64,000 nt of DNA, from positions 5,573,528 through 5,637,527 of the forward strand of contig NW_006921535.1 of the NCBI RefSeq assembly GCF_000340215.1, read 5' to 3'. The notes under the pieces are model-generated. The model did not search any database and had not been told where the DNA came from. It saw only the letters and a list, made by a program, of their open reading frames with translations. This DNA is from Pseudocercospora fijiensis CIRAD86 (taxonomy: Eukaryota > Ascomycota > Dothideomycetes > Mycosphaerellales > Mycosphaerellaceae). Shown in pieces: positions 23,601-31,713 of the stretch. Position 1 is the stretch's first letter. Each line of letters opens with the position of its first letter. A program made the position numbers and the translations under genes.

Positions 23601-23657
23601 CAACGCGCTGTCTACCAGTTATACCGTCATGGGCCGTTTGATAGACGCGGAGGTTAA
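20619..23657 (+). CDS. Large hypothetical membrane/coiled-coil protein with Cys cluster
   Basis: An uninterrupted 1,012-codon frame starting at an ATG in good context (ccaacATGG). Residues about 90-157 contain two to three hydrophobic segments (FIQVALLILARLA, VILLVALAV, IVQLLIAVGIALWQIW), so the protein is probably membrane-anchored. About 213-375 is Lys/Glu-rich heptad-like sequence, likely a coiled coil. About 380-705 is Ser/Thr/Pro-rich and disordered. About 708-800 is the only compact-looking part, with six to seven spaced Cys (RLCFY, KRCIRK, FPCVNGKKC, LCHEC), perhaps metal binding. It is followed by a very acidic Glu tract and a short conserved-looking end (EDEAFQRAVYQLYRHGPFD). I recognise no named family. 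The next in-frame ATG (20,818) would still keep all segments. Codon use fits a real gene. Confidence 0.75.
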   Translation: MGAVLGRPGLPLAALAALFSGFGNTPRLDAPQYLLSSSQSSFWPSLPPAPARSDGGDVHNATSQGLMVATSGPDLNHGNVSWVFSPHPSVFIQVALLILARLAPNTPLVTYINRAHSVILLVALAVQYCPGLVFSLIQDGIVQLLIAVGIALWQIWRNPAVEYTIDEDIQDETKASDNNLLQNSAVGQSEDKSTQFPEQAPTTPVEDNQTILRQNEALRLELLEAKKKQECQATKDLEEIITLKAKLKAECKKHGMARNDLGIWKARAEKAEDKLKLAELAGETLEARRMKKFAVQDEISALHKQRARVAITANLEEQLAEAREALVRTIFTTHESAQKNELVSEVKELSKRLATAKADELHAAQKVLKLQGKQDTGTQTDNHTSPESTSSSATSTTLEASQSTSHKPKTILEALINPESSRSNTISALPPSTRDTPSIADAPSGFVPPFSSQEQGEDHQMSTTSALHSPEPLANAAEPNTHSSNPELSKLLAFFKANPAPELPPISPAEPDTPPNGSIGNVESVLPVTDKKHAAQSLPKEDQTSDAFLPMRSALLNSKTVPETPPRTSGSATDSESSLPIAVLENAQSVADSFSSSSNADPPRAGATDSVSSLTSMPSVSSNPSAEDHTSSNPPVQPTVSEKKHESSTKAASGAVASDAAPSPAAPSSKRSVSSLSSSTTLPSTSNPSSGIPGLFRRSEQSAPVENPTLPRLCFYRPHIKAVTRKRCIRKENQTFPCVNGKKCVGDPSQYDQSTGKLINLGDPDASLYGGSSDEAESARRFTAWNLQLCHECYVEVDPPIEVAKEKEAAEESRSDEEADGDAGLDEQLSGNETNAGGEATREQEEEADKPQINEDQDVDDGFDEEVYGNESKTGEEATHEQECGEKEEQEPGEDPEGDAFEAALKAEFAVQYAEDAKAKEKTEEEQREEGETEEGETEPTAGEPQMASNDVSALVDPTEAMNLTGAGTGPVMMADRPDPSVYQNPGMTEDEAFQRAVYQLYRHGPFDRRGG

Positions 23658-24290
23658 TCGTGACGGAAACAAAGGATATCAGGCTGAGATGAATACAGAG
23701 GAAGAGAGTAGCATGGGACATTAGAGAGAGTGGAAGGCCATTGATTTGCGCCAGAAGCTTCTCGAAGGGATACATGCATGTCGACTTGGCTGGACCGCCG
23801 CAATCCTGAACCCTAGACAGATGTCAAAGAAGTGAAAGGCTCTTAATTGAGCTCAGAAACTTCTGAGATGGACGTCGGGGCGGGAAAGCGGCAAAGTACC
23901 GGACAAGGGCAGATTGTAGCATACCAAAGCGAGGAAGCCAGTACATAATGGAGTCAGAGATGTTGCCGCAAATTCAAATTCCTCCTTTCGACAATCATGA
24001 ACTCTGAAGAATCACATGCAGCTAAGAACAATCGAACCACAGAATCTGCCGCGGCAAAGATCGACGAACATCACTTCCAAAGTGTCAATTTGAGGTTTCG
24101 CGAAGGTCCTGAGATATCGATGAAAAAAAGGTCATCGTCAGGAACAGAAGAACCATCCGCGTTCTTTTCTTGAAAGAAGATATGTATATACTCGACGAAG
24201 ACCAACAGGTATACCAACCAACCACCAAAAGCAACGCAATGCAACCCCCTTCCCCTACTGCTTTCCCCGCCACCCAATCTACACTACATA
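23658..24290. other. Intergenic region between convergent genes
   Basis: 3' flanks of the coiled-coil gene (plus) and the secreted-protein gene (minus). No ORF with family features; the region to about 24,180 is simple non-coding sequence. Confidence 0.5.
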
Positions 24291-24892
24291 CTACATACAA
24301 TTCACCCCAAAAAACACACACTGATCCACCGTCCCCGGAAACACCGGCCCCCCACCCCCAGTCAGATACAAATACTGCGCACACCCATCCCCCTTCGGCC
24401 CCCCCTTATTCGTCACATCACAATTCTTCCCATCCGTATCTTTATAAAACACACTCCCATCCCTATGAAACCCCAACTGCGAATTCCCATAATTGAAAAC
24501 CGTGGTGCCGTCGGCTTCGACTTGGACTCCGTAGCCGTGCTTGTTGTTCGAAGGCGGGTTGGGGGTGCTGACACTGTAGGTTTCTTTGGTGCAGTAGTAG
24601 GGCCAGGTGGGTACGCAGAAGAATTTGGCCCAGGTTTCTTGTGCTTGGTCGCGGAGATCGGCTTGCTGGGCTGCTTGGTTGACGGCTGACTTGGCGTCGT
24701 CGGTGCGGGTTATGAGTGTGGAGATGGGCTGGGAGGAGGGGAAGGAATGGTTAGCATGTGGTTTTGAGTGGCGTTGGATTGTTTTTGCTGGAGACTTACG
24801 TTTGCGTCTGCGTCTGCGTTTGCTACAGGTGCGGCGAGGGCATGGCTGATTGCTGAGGCTGTGATTACAGCCAGGATTGATGTGAAGTGCAT
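24291..24892 (-). CDS. Small secreted protein, two exons
   Basis: Exon 1 runs 24,892-24,800 (ATG to codon 31). A 71-nt intron 24,799-24,729 has near-perfect signals: GTAAGT donor, TGCTAAC branch site and CTCCTCCCAG acceptor. Exon 2 is 24,728-24,291. The frame is kept and the product is about 176 residues. The first 20-22 residues (MHFTSILAVITASAISHALA) are a signal peptide. The mature part has a helical Ala/Gln/Asp stretch, then a Gly/Asn-rich beta-like region with six Cys (FFCVPTWPYYC, KNCDV, GDGCAQY, DQCVFFGVNC). This suggests a stable extracellular protein with disulfides, such as a cell-wall protein or effector. Family not recognised. The frame continues upstream of exon 2 through the intron for some 60 codons, but that part is an artefact of the unspliced reading. 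Confidence 0.7.
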
Positions 24893-27289
24893 TTTCCTTT
24901 TGCGAGCGGATTGGAGGATTTGTTGTCAATGAGGGATGGCTGTCCAGAGATAGGGCTCGGCTGGTGCAACGAATATGTTGGTCGTATGTACAGTCGAATG
25001 GAACGCGAAAGTGTTGTTCTAGTATAATGTTTGCTGCAAGATTCTTAATTGTAGTCGTTGAATAGAAGCGAGTATCTATTGTAAAACGGAAGTCGTTAAA
25101 TCAGAAGCCGACATGTTGCTAAGTAAGTTAAAGCTTATCTCAAACGAGGAAGTAATGCTCCTTATATACCCGATCTGCGAGCGCCAGAGAAGTCTGCGGT
25201 TTAGCTACCCTACTTCAGCATTGTATTTTCGCATTATAGAGATCTACTTGATTCGTCCAATCTGCCCTAGGGTATCTCGTAGCTTCTAGGAACGGGTTCA
25301 TCTTAGCTTGCCTAGGCATGTAAATTCTATATGCTAGTTGAAGTGTTGCGGCACTAAACTCTATCTTATTTCCCTTGCTATCGTCGTTGTACAGGTCGAA
25401 AAATCACTCGAAAAGTGCCGATTGACAGTACAACGCCCGAGATTCTGCAGGAGCTTTATTGAAATTCTTCAAAACTCATCTGCCGATCTGCTCTAGGCTA
25501 TGTTTTCCGAAGCTTTCCGGCTCGTGTGAATGATCGGGTAGTAAGGTACCGGTATCGAAGGAATTGTTGTAGCAATTACGGCAGGCGGCTAATTCCAAGG
25601 GTAAGGGTCCTTGATTCCGCGAAGACAGGGAGGACTGTGCCGCCCTACTATAGTTGTACATATTGTGTTGTTGATTTAATAATATATTGTCGCGCTATGC
25701 AGAAAAGCGTCTTGAGTTTCGTATTCAGACCTAGATAGATATCGGCATGCAACAAATGCTAAACTTTAAAGGGTAGCATCATCCAGGAATAGTCTTATAG
25801 AGTCTCTAACAAGTCCCTTCGTTGTTCAAAGTCCCTTTTCGAGCTCAAGATAAAATTGAAAGACCGGTGGTGCACCGACGCGGGAAGGCTGTCAACTGAC
25901 AAGAAATCCGTACGTGCGCGTTGCTGTGCAAGCAAAAGATCCTTTCGCCATCAAACTCTCCTTCTTGGTATAGAAATCCAGAACCACAAAGGGGTGGGCC
26001 TAGATTCTAGAATTGCATTGCGTGATGAGTCTATGACTCATTGCGTGCTGCAATAACAAATGATCGAAAATCGACTTAGCATTGATCGATCAAAGTCCCC
26101 GGCGTAGAACTAATTTGCTTAGACTTTCGTATTTGATCTAAAGGCCTAGCCAAACATTCTTTAGATCGTCGACATACATATTTGTTTAGACCAGGAGACG
26201 TAACGTATACTCGCATGCTACTCTGCCATTCGAAACGACATGCAAGACGTTTTAACTTTTCGTAGGGGTCAAGTGAATGACTTCCACGGCCCGTTACGAG
26301 GGCAGCGGCTCAAATCGAGCATAGAGATCCAACAAGACTTCTACAATACCATTGCAAGTCTCGAAGTCGGAGCCCTCGACACCAAATACCAACATCCCGC
26401 CTTGGTATATCGGCTAGAATACTATGTTCCTCTCCCAATACCGAATACTTACACTTTTTCGCATTTTTGAAAGGGCATCGTATTCATCAACCTCTCGCGG
26501 AGGCTCTCCTGCTCATTCTCGGTATAAGTTTCCAATTTCTGCATGCATTGTTGCATTCGACAAGCTTGTCACCAACGCCTAACAGAATGTCGTCGACTCG
26601 TCGAATGATAACAGCGGCTAGTGGTTGAAACGCCGTGCCGGTGAGGAATCCGACTAACTACAAGCATCGAACTGAAGCTGTCTCGTATTTTAATGCAGGG
26701 GCATAGTGAAAAGTTGTTGTTGTTGTTTAATCAACAGAGGGTATACCTATTTTTAGGCAACCAACGAGTTGCAGTATGCGTTGTTGTTGTATCATCTCCG
26801 AGTGATGTGGATCGCAAACTTCGAGTTGGAACTAGTTCATGTGACTATATGTAGTTGCAACAACGTCCTAGGTATCTCCTCCATTCAGACACCGATATTA
26901 CAATGGTTGGTTGGGAATTTACAACCGCTTTGCGATTCCATATCCGCGAACCAAAACGACAAAGGAAATCAGCCTGAGAAAGAGGCAGCGAACCTCAATC
27001 AACATCGCAAGCAAGCGAGATCAACGAGTATTTTTTTTAGAGACTGTGCTTTCATTTTAGAATACTCAAAATCCTTGGATGCTTTGATGGAAGTGATCAA
27101 ATCAACATTACAATCATGCTTATGCTCATGCTCATGCTCCCACGTATTCAAACTTCAAAACGCTATGCAATGCAATGCAATGCAACGAGAGCAGTCAAAC
27201 CGCCACCATGCCTCCCTATACCAGAGACCTCTCGAGTCAAAAAATTCATCACCCTCTTCTCCCGAGGGCTGTTCATGCAATAAAAGAGC
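24893..27289. other. Long gene-poor spacer
   Basis: About 2.4 kb without a supported gene. Composition is mixed, with TA-richer patches (25,080-25,780 and 26,100-26,900) that look mildly RIP-affected. The only ATG-initiated frames are under 80 codons (for example 26,240-26,470, plus) and have no family features. Short microsatellites lie near 27,117-27,137 (tgctca type) and 27,168-27,185 (tgcaa type). Confidence 0.45.
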
Positions 27290-30200
27290 TCACTCGAACC
27301 TGCCAGCAAAACCCTTTCCAACACCCCCACTAGCATTGCGACGAAGTTGAGCAATACGAGCAGTATTCTCCGCCCTCCTCTTGCTACTAGCTTCGACGAT
27401 AGCACGCCTCTCGCCTTCGCGAGCCTGGTATGCCAGACTGCTCTTCTTGCTGCCGCCAATCTTGACACCGCTGATACCGGTACTGTTCTCGCGGGACAAG
27501 GAAGTCGTCACGCCACGATCGTTAGTAGCAGTGTTGGTTGTAGCGCGGCGGAGAAGAGATGGAACTTTGAAGCCGCCGCCGCCGGCAGGGGCTGCCCATG
27601 CGGTGCGTGAGTGGGCGCTGTCGGTGGCGCTTGGGACGCGCTTGAGGGATAGGCGGTCGACGACGGCTGGGGTGCGGCGTTGTGATGCTGGGAGTCTAGG
27701 TGGTGGCATGGCGATGCGGTCGGGAGCGAAGCCTCCGTCGTTCTGACGGGAGGATTCTTCTTCCATTGCGCGAACTTGGTCGTCTTCGTCGTCGTGCTGT
27801 GCTGTCTCTCCATCCTCCTGCTCGGAATCGGAGTTGTTGTCCAGAGATTTCGGAGCAGCCATGGGAATGTTGGGTTCGTCGAGCAAGAAACTGACGGACT
27901 GCTTCACTTCTAGGAGAGAAGTCGGAGCCTTGAATGCAGAGGTGTTCGTACGACGCTTGTTGGCGGATGGACGCTCGTGCGAATCCACATCGCGACGACG
28001 CTTCATGTTGTTAACACTGACTTCTCGCAGTGGTGCACTCGTCTCTGTGGGCTGCTGCGAAGCTTGGCTATCGGATTGACTCGTCTGCTCCTCTTCATCT
28101 CCATCTGAGAGGTCTAGAGCGTCGTCGTCCCGATCGTCGTCATCAGCAATGGCCCGCAAGAAGGCATCCTTGCCCTTGCTCTGCTTGCCCTCTGCCAGGC
28201 CAGCAATGTTATCGTCTTGAAGCAGGAGCTTTCTCTTCCTAGCCTCCTCGCGCTGTCTCATTTGTCGCCGCCGGACTGCAAGATCGTCTTCATCGTCATC
28301 CAGGTCGAACATGTTGGCCTGCTTCCTCCTCAAAGCGCCAGTCTGCAGGTCTCTCAGCAACTTGTTGGCGCCAGCTTCATCTTCGGCACGTTGTCGCTCT
28401 GCAAAGTGTGCAGCAAGCTGTCGCTCATCGACCTCAACATGACTCGAATCGATCATTTCTCGGTCCTGGTCCGTCTCAGGCGCAACGTAGTCGTCACCTC
28501 CAAGGCCTGCATATTCGTCTTCGGATTCCTCGGCCTGATCCTCCATCATTTCCTTGGCTTCTCGTTCGGCTTCCGCCCGCTCAGCCTCGGTGAGTGCTTC
28601 CCTACGCTTGCGAGCCATTTCACGAAAAGCATTCTTCTTTTCTAGCTTTGATGACTTTACTGGAGCAGTATCGTCGTCCCCGTCACTCTCCTCAACTGCG
28701 ACTCGCCTACCGCGCACAAGACGGTTGCGCTTGGTGGCGATCGCGGCTGGCGACTCGCTGATGCGAAGGCGCACTGTTGACTGTGTATCGTGGGCCGATG
28801 CAGAGTCTAAGGTGTCTTCTCGCTCTAGTCCAGCGTTGGCCTGCCAGGTCTCGGGCAGACCTGCATCCTGCGACGGCTCCCACCCTGGAGTTGCCAAAGT
28901 CAGATTGGAACTACCTCTCTTCATGGTCTGAAGAGGCGTCTCTGGTGGTTGCGTCTCCCATGCTAGCTTGATTGGCTGGCTTTCGACCTGACTGCCTGGA
29001 ATCATGCTGACTTGTGTATCGTCGAATGTTTGTGCCCCATAGTCCAGTGACACGGGTGGGAGAGATGACGATGTTGGCGGTACAAGGCAATTGAGAACAT
29101 CCAGCGAGTCCTGTTGAGTAATTTGGGTAGGCGTCTGCATCGTGGCATTGAACATCTGTGTTGGGCTCATCAACGAGCTAGCAGGCTTTGCAGCACCGAA
29201 ACCGAAGGCCGCAAATGGATCAGCCTGGGTCGAAGTCGCAGTCGGAGTAGCGTTTGGCAGCTGCCGAGGGACGTCGCCATCACTGTCTTCGTCGTCCACG
29301 ATGATGCGAGACTTTCGTGGCTTTCGTCCAATCATAGGAGTCTGTTCTGGGCTTGCTTGTGTGAGAAGCTCTCCATTTGTAGCCTCAACGACCTCTTCAC
29401 TTCCAGCATCGCCCATCGCTTCTGCAGGATTGTCGATCTCTGCTTCCTCTTCGCCATTGTCACTTGCGCTGTCACTGCCATCCTCCTCGTCCTCGTCTTC
29501 GCTTTCGTCGGCAATATCGTCGACCATGTCATTGTTGTCACGTCCATCGCCCTCGCTTCCGGAGCCGTCGACGTAATCCTCATCCTCGCTCTCATCGTCG
29601 CTTGCAGCTGCTCCACCATTTTCGCCCTTGGTAGCATTCTTCTCAGCCTTTCGAAGCTCGACTGCCTCCAACCTGGCCTTCTCGAGCAAGTTCTCGAACA
29701 TCTCTTGCTCACGCTCATGCTCCTCGGAAGTCTGTACCTCGATCCCCTTCGCTTTGAGTTCCGCGATCCGCTCAAGTTGCTCAGCTCGAGCTTGCTCTTT
29801 GGCTCTCAAGCGAAGCTGCTGCTCCAAGGCTTGTGCACCAATAAGGCGCTGAGCTTTGCCGTTCTTGCGGCTGGCGGTGCGGGAATCATCCATGCCAACA
29901 TGCGCCAGGTGCTTGAGCCTGTGAATGGCAGCCGAATCTGCATGCTGTCGCTTCAGGGTTCCTTTGGCCTTGTCGAATACACTCAAGTGATGAGGCATCT
30001 CCTTGACGATTTCCAAGTCATCGTCACTGCTTTCGCTAGCTGCAGGAGGGACGGCATTCTTGCCGAGACGTGCAACCTTAAGGCCCTTCTTTGGAGCCGC
30101 CTTTGAGGGACTAGGCATTGCCATGATCGGTCGTACTTCGGCTCTCTTCACTTTGCGGGCCGAGCTGAAGATATCAGCGATGTCGGGAAGCTCGTCTTCG

Positions 30201-31282
30201 TTGGGCATCTCCATCACAGTAGGCAGGCGGTCCTCGCGAACGGGCTGCATCTTGCTTAAAGCACCTTGCTCGACAAGCGCTCTCTGACGCTCCAAAGGCG
30301 TTGGACGATCCAGTGGGGTGGGCGGACTTGATGGAGGAGTGCTGAATGGTTCTCTCGCGGGCGCATCGCTGCTGGGTGCTGACGAAGCAGAAGTGTCGGG
30401 ATCATTCTGCGCTGGTAGCACCTGTCCTACAGGCTGTCCTGCAGGGCGATAATTGAATTTGGCGAAGAGGTCGTTCGTCGTGAATTTCTTGCGCGTCTTC
30501 ATCTGATGGGCCAGAGCCTGCTGGCGAGCCATACGTTGCGTCTCACGCTCCATCTCCAGCAAAGCCCTCTTGCTCGCCTTACGAGTTGGCTTCACTGCGT
30601 CGGACATGATGCGTTCCACTTCCGGGTCCAATGGATCCTGCGAACCTTGCACGATTTCGTCCGGCAGATCTGATGAAACGTGAGCAGAGTCCGCACGTCC
30701 GCTCTCTTCCTCTGCTTCTCGCGCAAGCCTCGCGGCGCGCTTTTCTGCCACAAGCGCCGCAAGCTTTGACTTGAGCCCAGTTGGTTGGTCCGGAAGGTCA
30801 TCGTCACTGTCCTCCCGCTCTGTTCTGGCGGGGCTGACGAATAAAGTTGACCGTGCCGCACTCGCTTGGCTAGACGGCGACTTGCTCTGCGCTCGCACAT
30901 TGCGCTTCGGGGTTGCAGTGTAGAGTTCATCGTCGTCGTCGGCATCGAATGTGGCTGTCATCGACGGCTGCGCCATTGAAGATGTCTGCTGATGGCTGCC
31001 ATTGCTTGATCGATCGCCACCTAGCATGCGGCGCGCCGCCCTCCCCACGGGTCGACGAACTTCGCCCTCCGAGTCATCGTCGCTGGCCGTCGAGCTTGCG
31101 ACTGAAGAGGTCACTGTTGAGTCGATGTTTGTGGCCTTGGCGTCGTTTGAGAAGCCTTTGGAGGGACCAGTTGCCACTGGCGAACCGGTGGGCGAGTCGT
31201 CTTCTTCGCAGAGGCCTCTGGTCGTCGTCGCGCGCTCCATCATCGCGGTGTCTTGGCCTTGTGCGGGCGGAGAGTTCGCCAT
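27290..31282 (-). CDS. mrc1: Mrc1/Claspin-like replication checkpoint mediator
   Basis: Mrc1 travels with the replication fork, couples helicase and polymerase, and passes the Mec1/ATR signal to Rad53/Cds1. I place the start at the ATG at 31,282 (MANSPPAQGQ; 1,330 residues). The frame extends 129 codons further upstream but has no convincing start there. Residues about 905-1060 are the MRC1-like domain: ESEDEYAGLGGDDYVAP, DREMIDSSHVEVDERQLA, LLRDLQTGALRRK, LDDDEDDLAVRRRQM and KDAFLRAI. About 478-548 is an Arg/Glu-rich coiled coil. About 630-775 holds many SQ/TQ sites (LLTQAS, TSTQAD, PTQMFN, PTQITQQ, GSQVESQ, WETQPP), the S/T-Q cluster that the checkpoint kinase phosphorylates in yeast. Most of the rest is acidic and disordered, as in the family. 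Divergent from the PPR-like gene, with a 431-bp shared upstream region. Confidence 0.88.
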   Translation of the reverse strand: MANSPPAQGQDTAMMERATTTRGLCEEDDSPTGSPVATGPSKGFSNDAKATNIDSTVTSSVASSTASDDDSEGEVRRPVGRAARRMLGGDRSSNGSHQQTSSMAQPSMTATFDADDDDELYTATPKRNVRAQSKSPSSQASAARSTLFVSPARTEREDSDDDLPDQPTGLKSKLAALVAEKRAARLAREAEEESGRADSAHVSSDLPDEIVQGSQDPLDPEVERIMSDAVKPTRKASKRALLEMERETQRMARQQALAHQMKTRKKFTTNDLFAKFNYRPAGQPVGQVLPAQNDPDTSASSAPSSDAPAREPFSTPPSSPPTPLDRPTPLERQRALVEQGALSKMQPVREDRLPTVMEMPNEDELPDIADIFSSARKVKRAEVRPIMAMPSPSKAAPKKGLKVARLGKNAVPPAASESSDDDLEIVKEMPHHLSVFDKAKGTLKRQHADSAAIHRLKHLAHVGMDDSRTASRKNGKAQRLIGAQALEQQLRLRAKEQARAEQLERIAELKAKGIEVQTSEEHEREQEMFENLLEKARLEAVELRKAEKNATKGENGGAAASDDESEDEDYVDGSGSEGDGRDNNDMVDDIADESEDEDEEDGSDSASDNGEEEAEIDNPAEAMGDAGSEEVVEATNGELLTQASPEQTPMIGRKPRKSRIIVDDEDSDGDVPRQLPNATPTATSTQADPFAAFGFGAAKPASSLMSPTQMFNATMQTPTQITQQDSLDVLNCLVPPTSSSLPPVSLDYGAQTFDDTQVSMIPGSQVESQPIKLAWETQPPETPLQTMKRGSSNLTLATPGWEPSQDAGLPETWQANAGLEREDTLDSASAHDTQSTVRLRISESPAAIATKRNRLVRGRRVAVEESDGDDDTAPVKSSKLEKKNAFREMARKRREALTEAERAEAEREAKEMMEDQAEESEDEYAGLGGDDYVAPETDQDREMIDSSHVEVDERQLAAHFAERQRAEDEAGANKLLRDLQTGALRRKQANMFDLDDDEDDLAVRRRQMRQREEARKRKLLLQDDNIAGLAEGKQSKGKDAFLRAIADDDDRDDDALDLSDGDEEEQTSQSDSQASQQPTETSAPLREVSVNNMKRRRDVDSHERPSANKRRTNTSAFKAPTSLLEVKQSVSFLLDEPNIPMAAPKSLDNNSDSEQEDGETAQHDDEDDQVRAMEEESSRQNDGGFAPDRIAMPPPRLPASQRRTPAVVDRLSLKRVPSATDSAHSRTAWAAPAGGGGFKVPSLLRRATTNTATNDRGVTTSLSRENSTGISGVKIGGSKKSSLAYQAREGERRAIVEASSKRRAENTARIAQLRRNASGGVGKGFAGRFE

Positions 31283-31713
31283 GGGGAGGCTGAATTGTGG
31301 TTGCAAGCGCGTAGAAGGCGCGCCTGACAATGCTTCGATGCAGATGGGAAGATATCTACATAGACAATGAAGCCATTGGTGCTGCTTGTGATCGTTACCA
31401 GCAATGAGATGCGTTTGAAAAGTGAGTCGGTGGTAGAGGGGAGGGGAGGGGAGGTGAGGTGAGGTGAAAGTCGTCAAGCTGGGAGAACGCGTCTTGACGC
31501 GCATCGGCGGCGACGAGCGCCAAGCACCGACGCAAGGAATCCCGCCCGGCTCGGCTCTTCGTCGGCCAAGGCTGAGGCTGAAAAAATGCGAGTGAACAGA
31601 CGCGGAGCTCGACCAACACTCCCGAGCACAGCACAGCACAGCACGAAAGAAGTGGTATACCGCAAACAAGGCTACATTCGCCCAGCCCGAGTGCAGACGA
31701 TGCGCAGGAGCAG
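31283..31713. promoter_or_regulatory. Shared upstream region of mrc1 and PPR-like gene
   Basis: 431 bp between two divergent start codons. It holds a purine-rich run of ggggaggggagg/gaggtgaggtg type at about 31,437-31,466 and a short cagcacagcacagcac repeat near 31,628-31,643. No TATA box is obvious. Confidence 0.4.

Noticed and set aside
24291..24929. Unspliced 212-codon minus-strand frame
   Set aside because: Its first 60 or so codons read through a perfect intron; the spliced secreted-protein model uses a different first exon with a signal peptide.
29114..30106. 330-codon plus-strand frame
   Set aside because: Lies entirely inside the mrc1 coding region on the opposite strand and has shadow composition (Leu/Ser-rich).
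31283..31669. N-terminal extension of the Mrc1 frame
   Set aside because: The 129 extra codons have no good start and an untypical composition; the ATG at 31,282 fits the family better.
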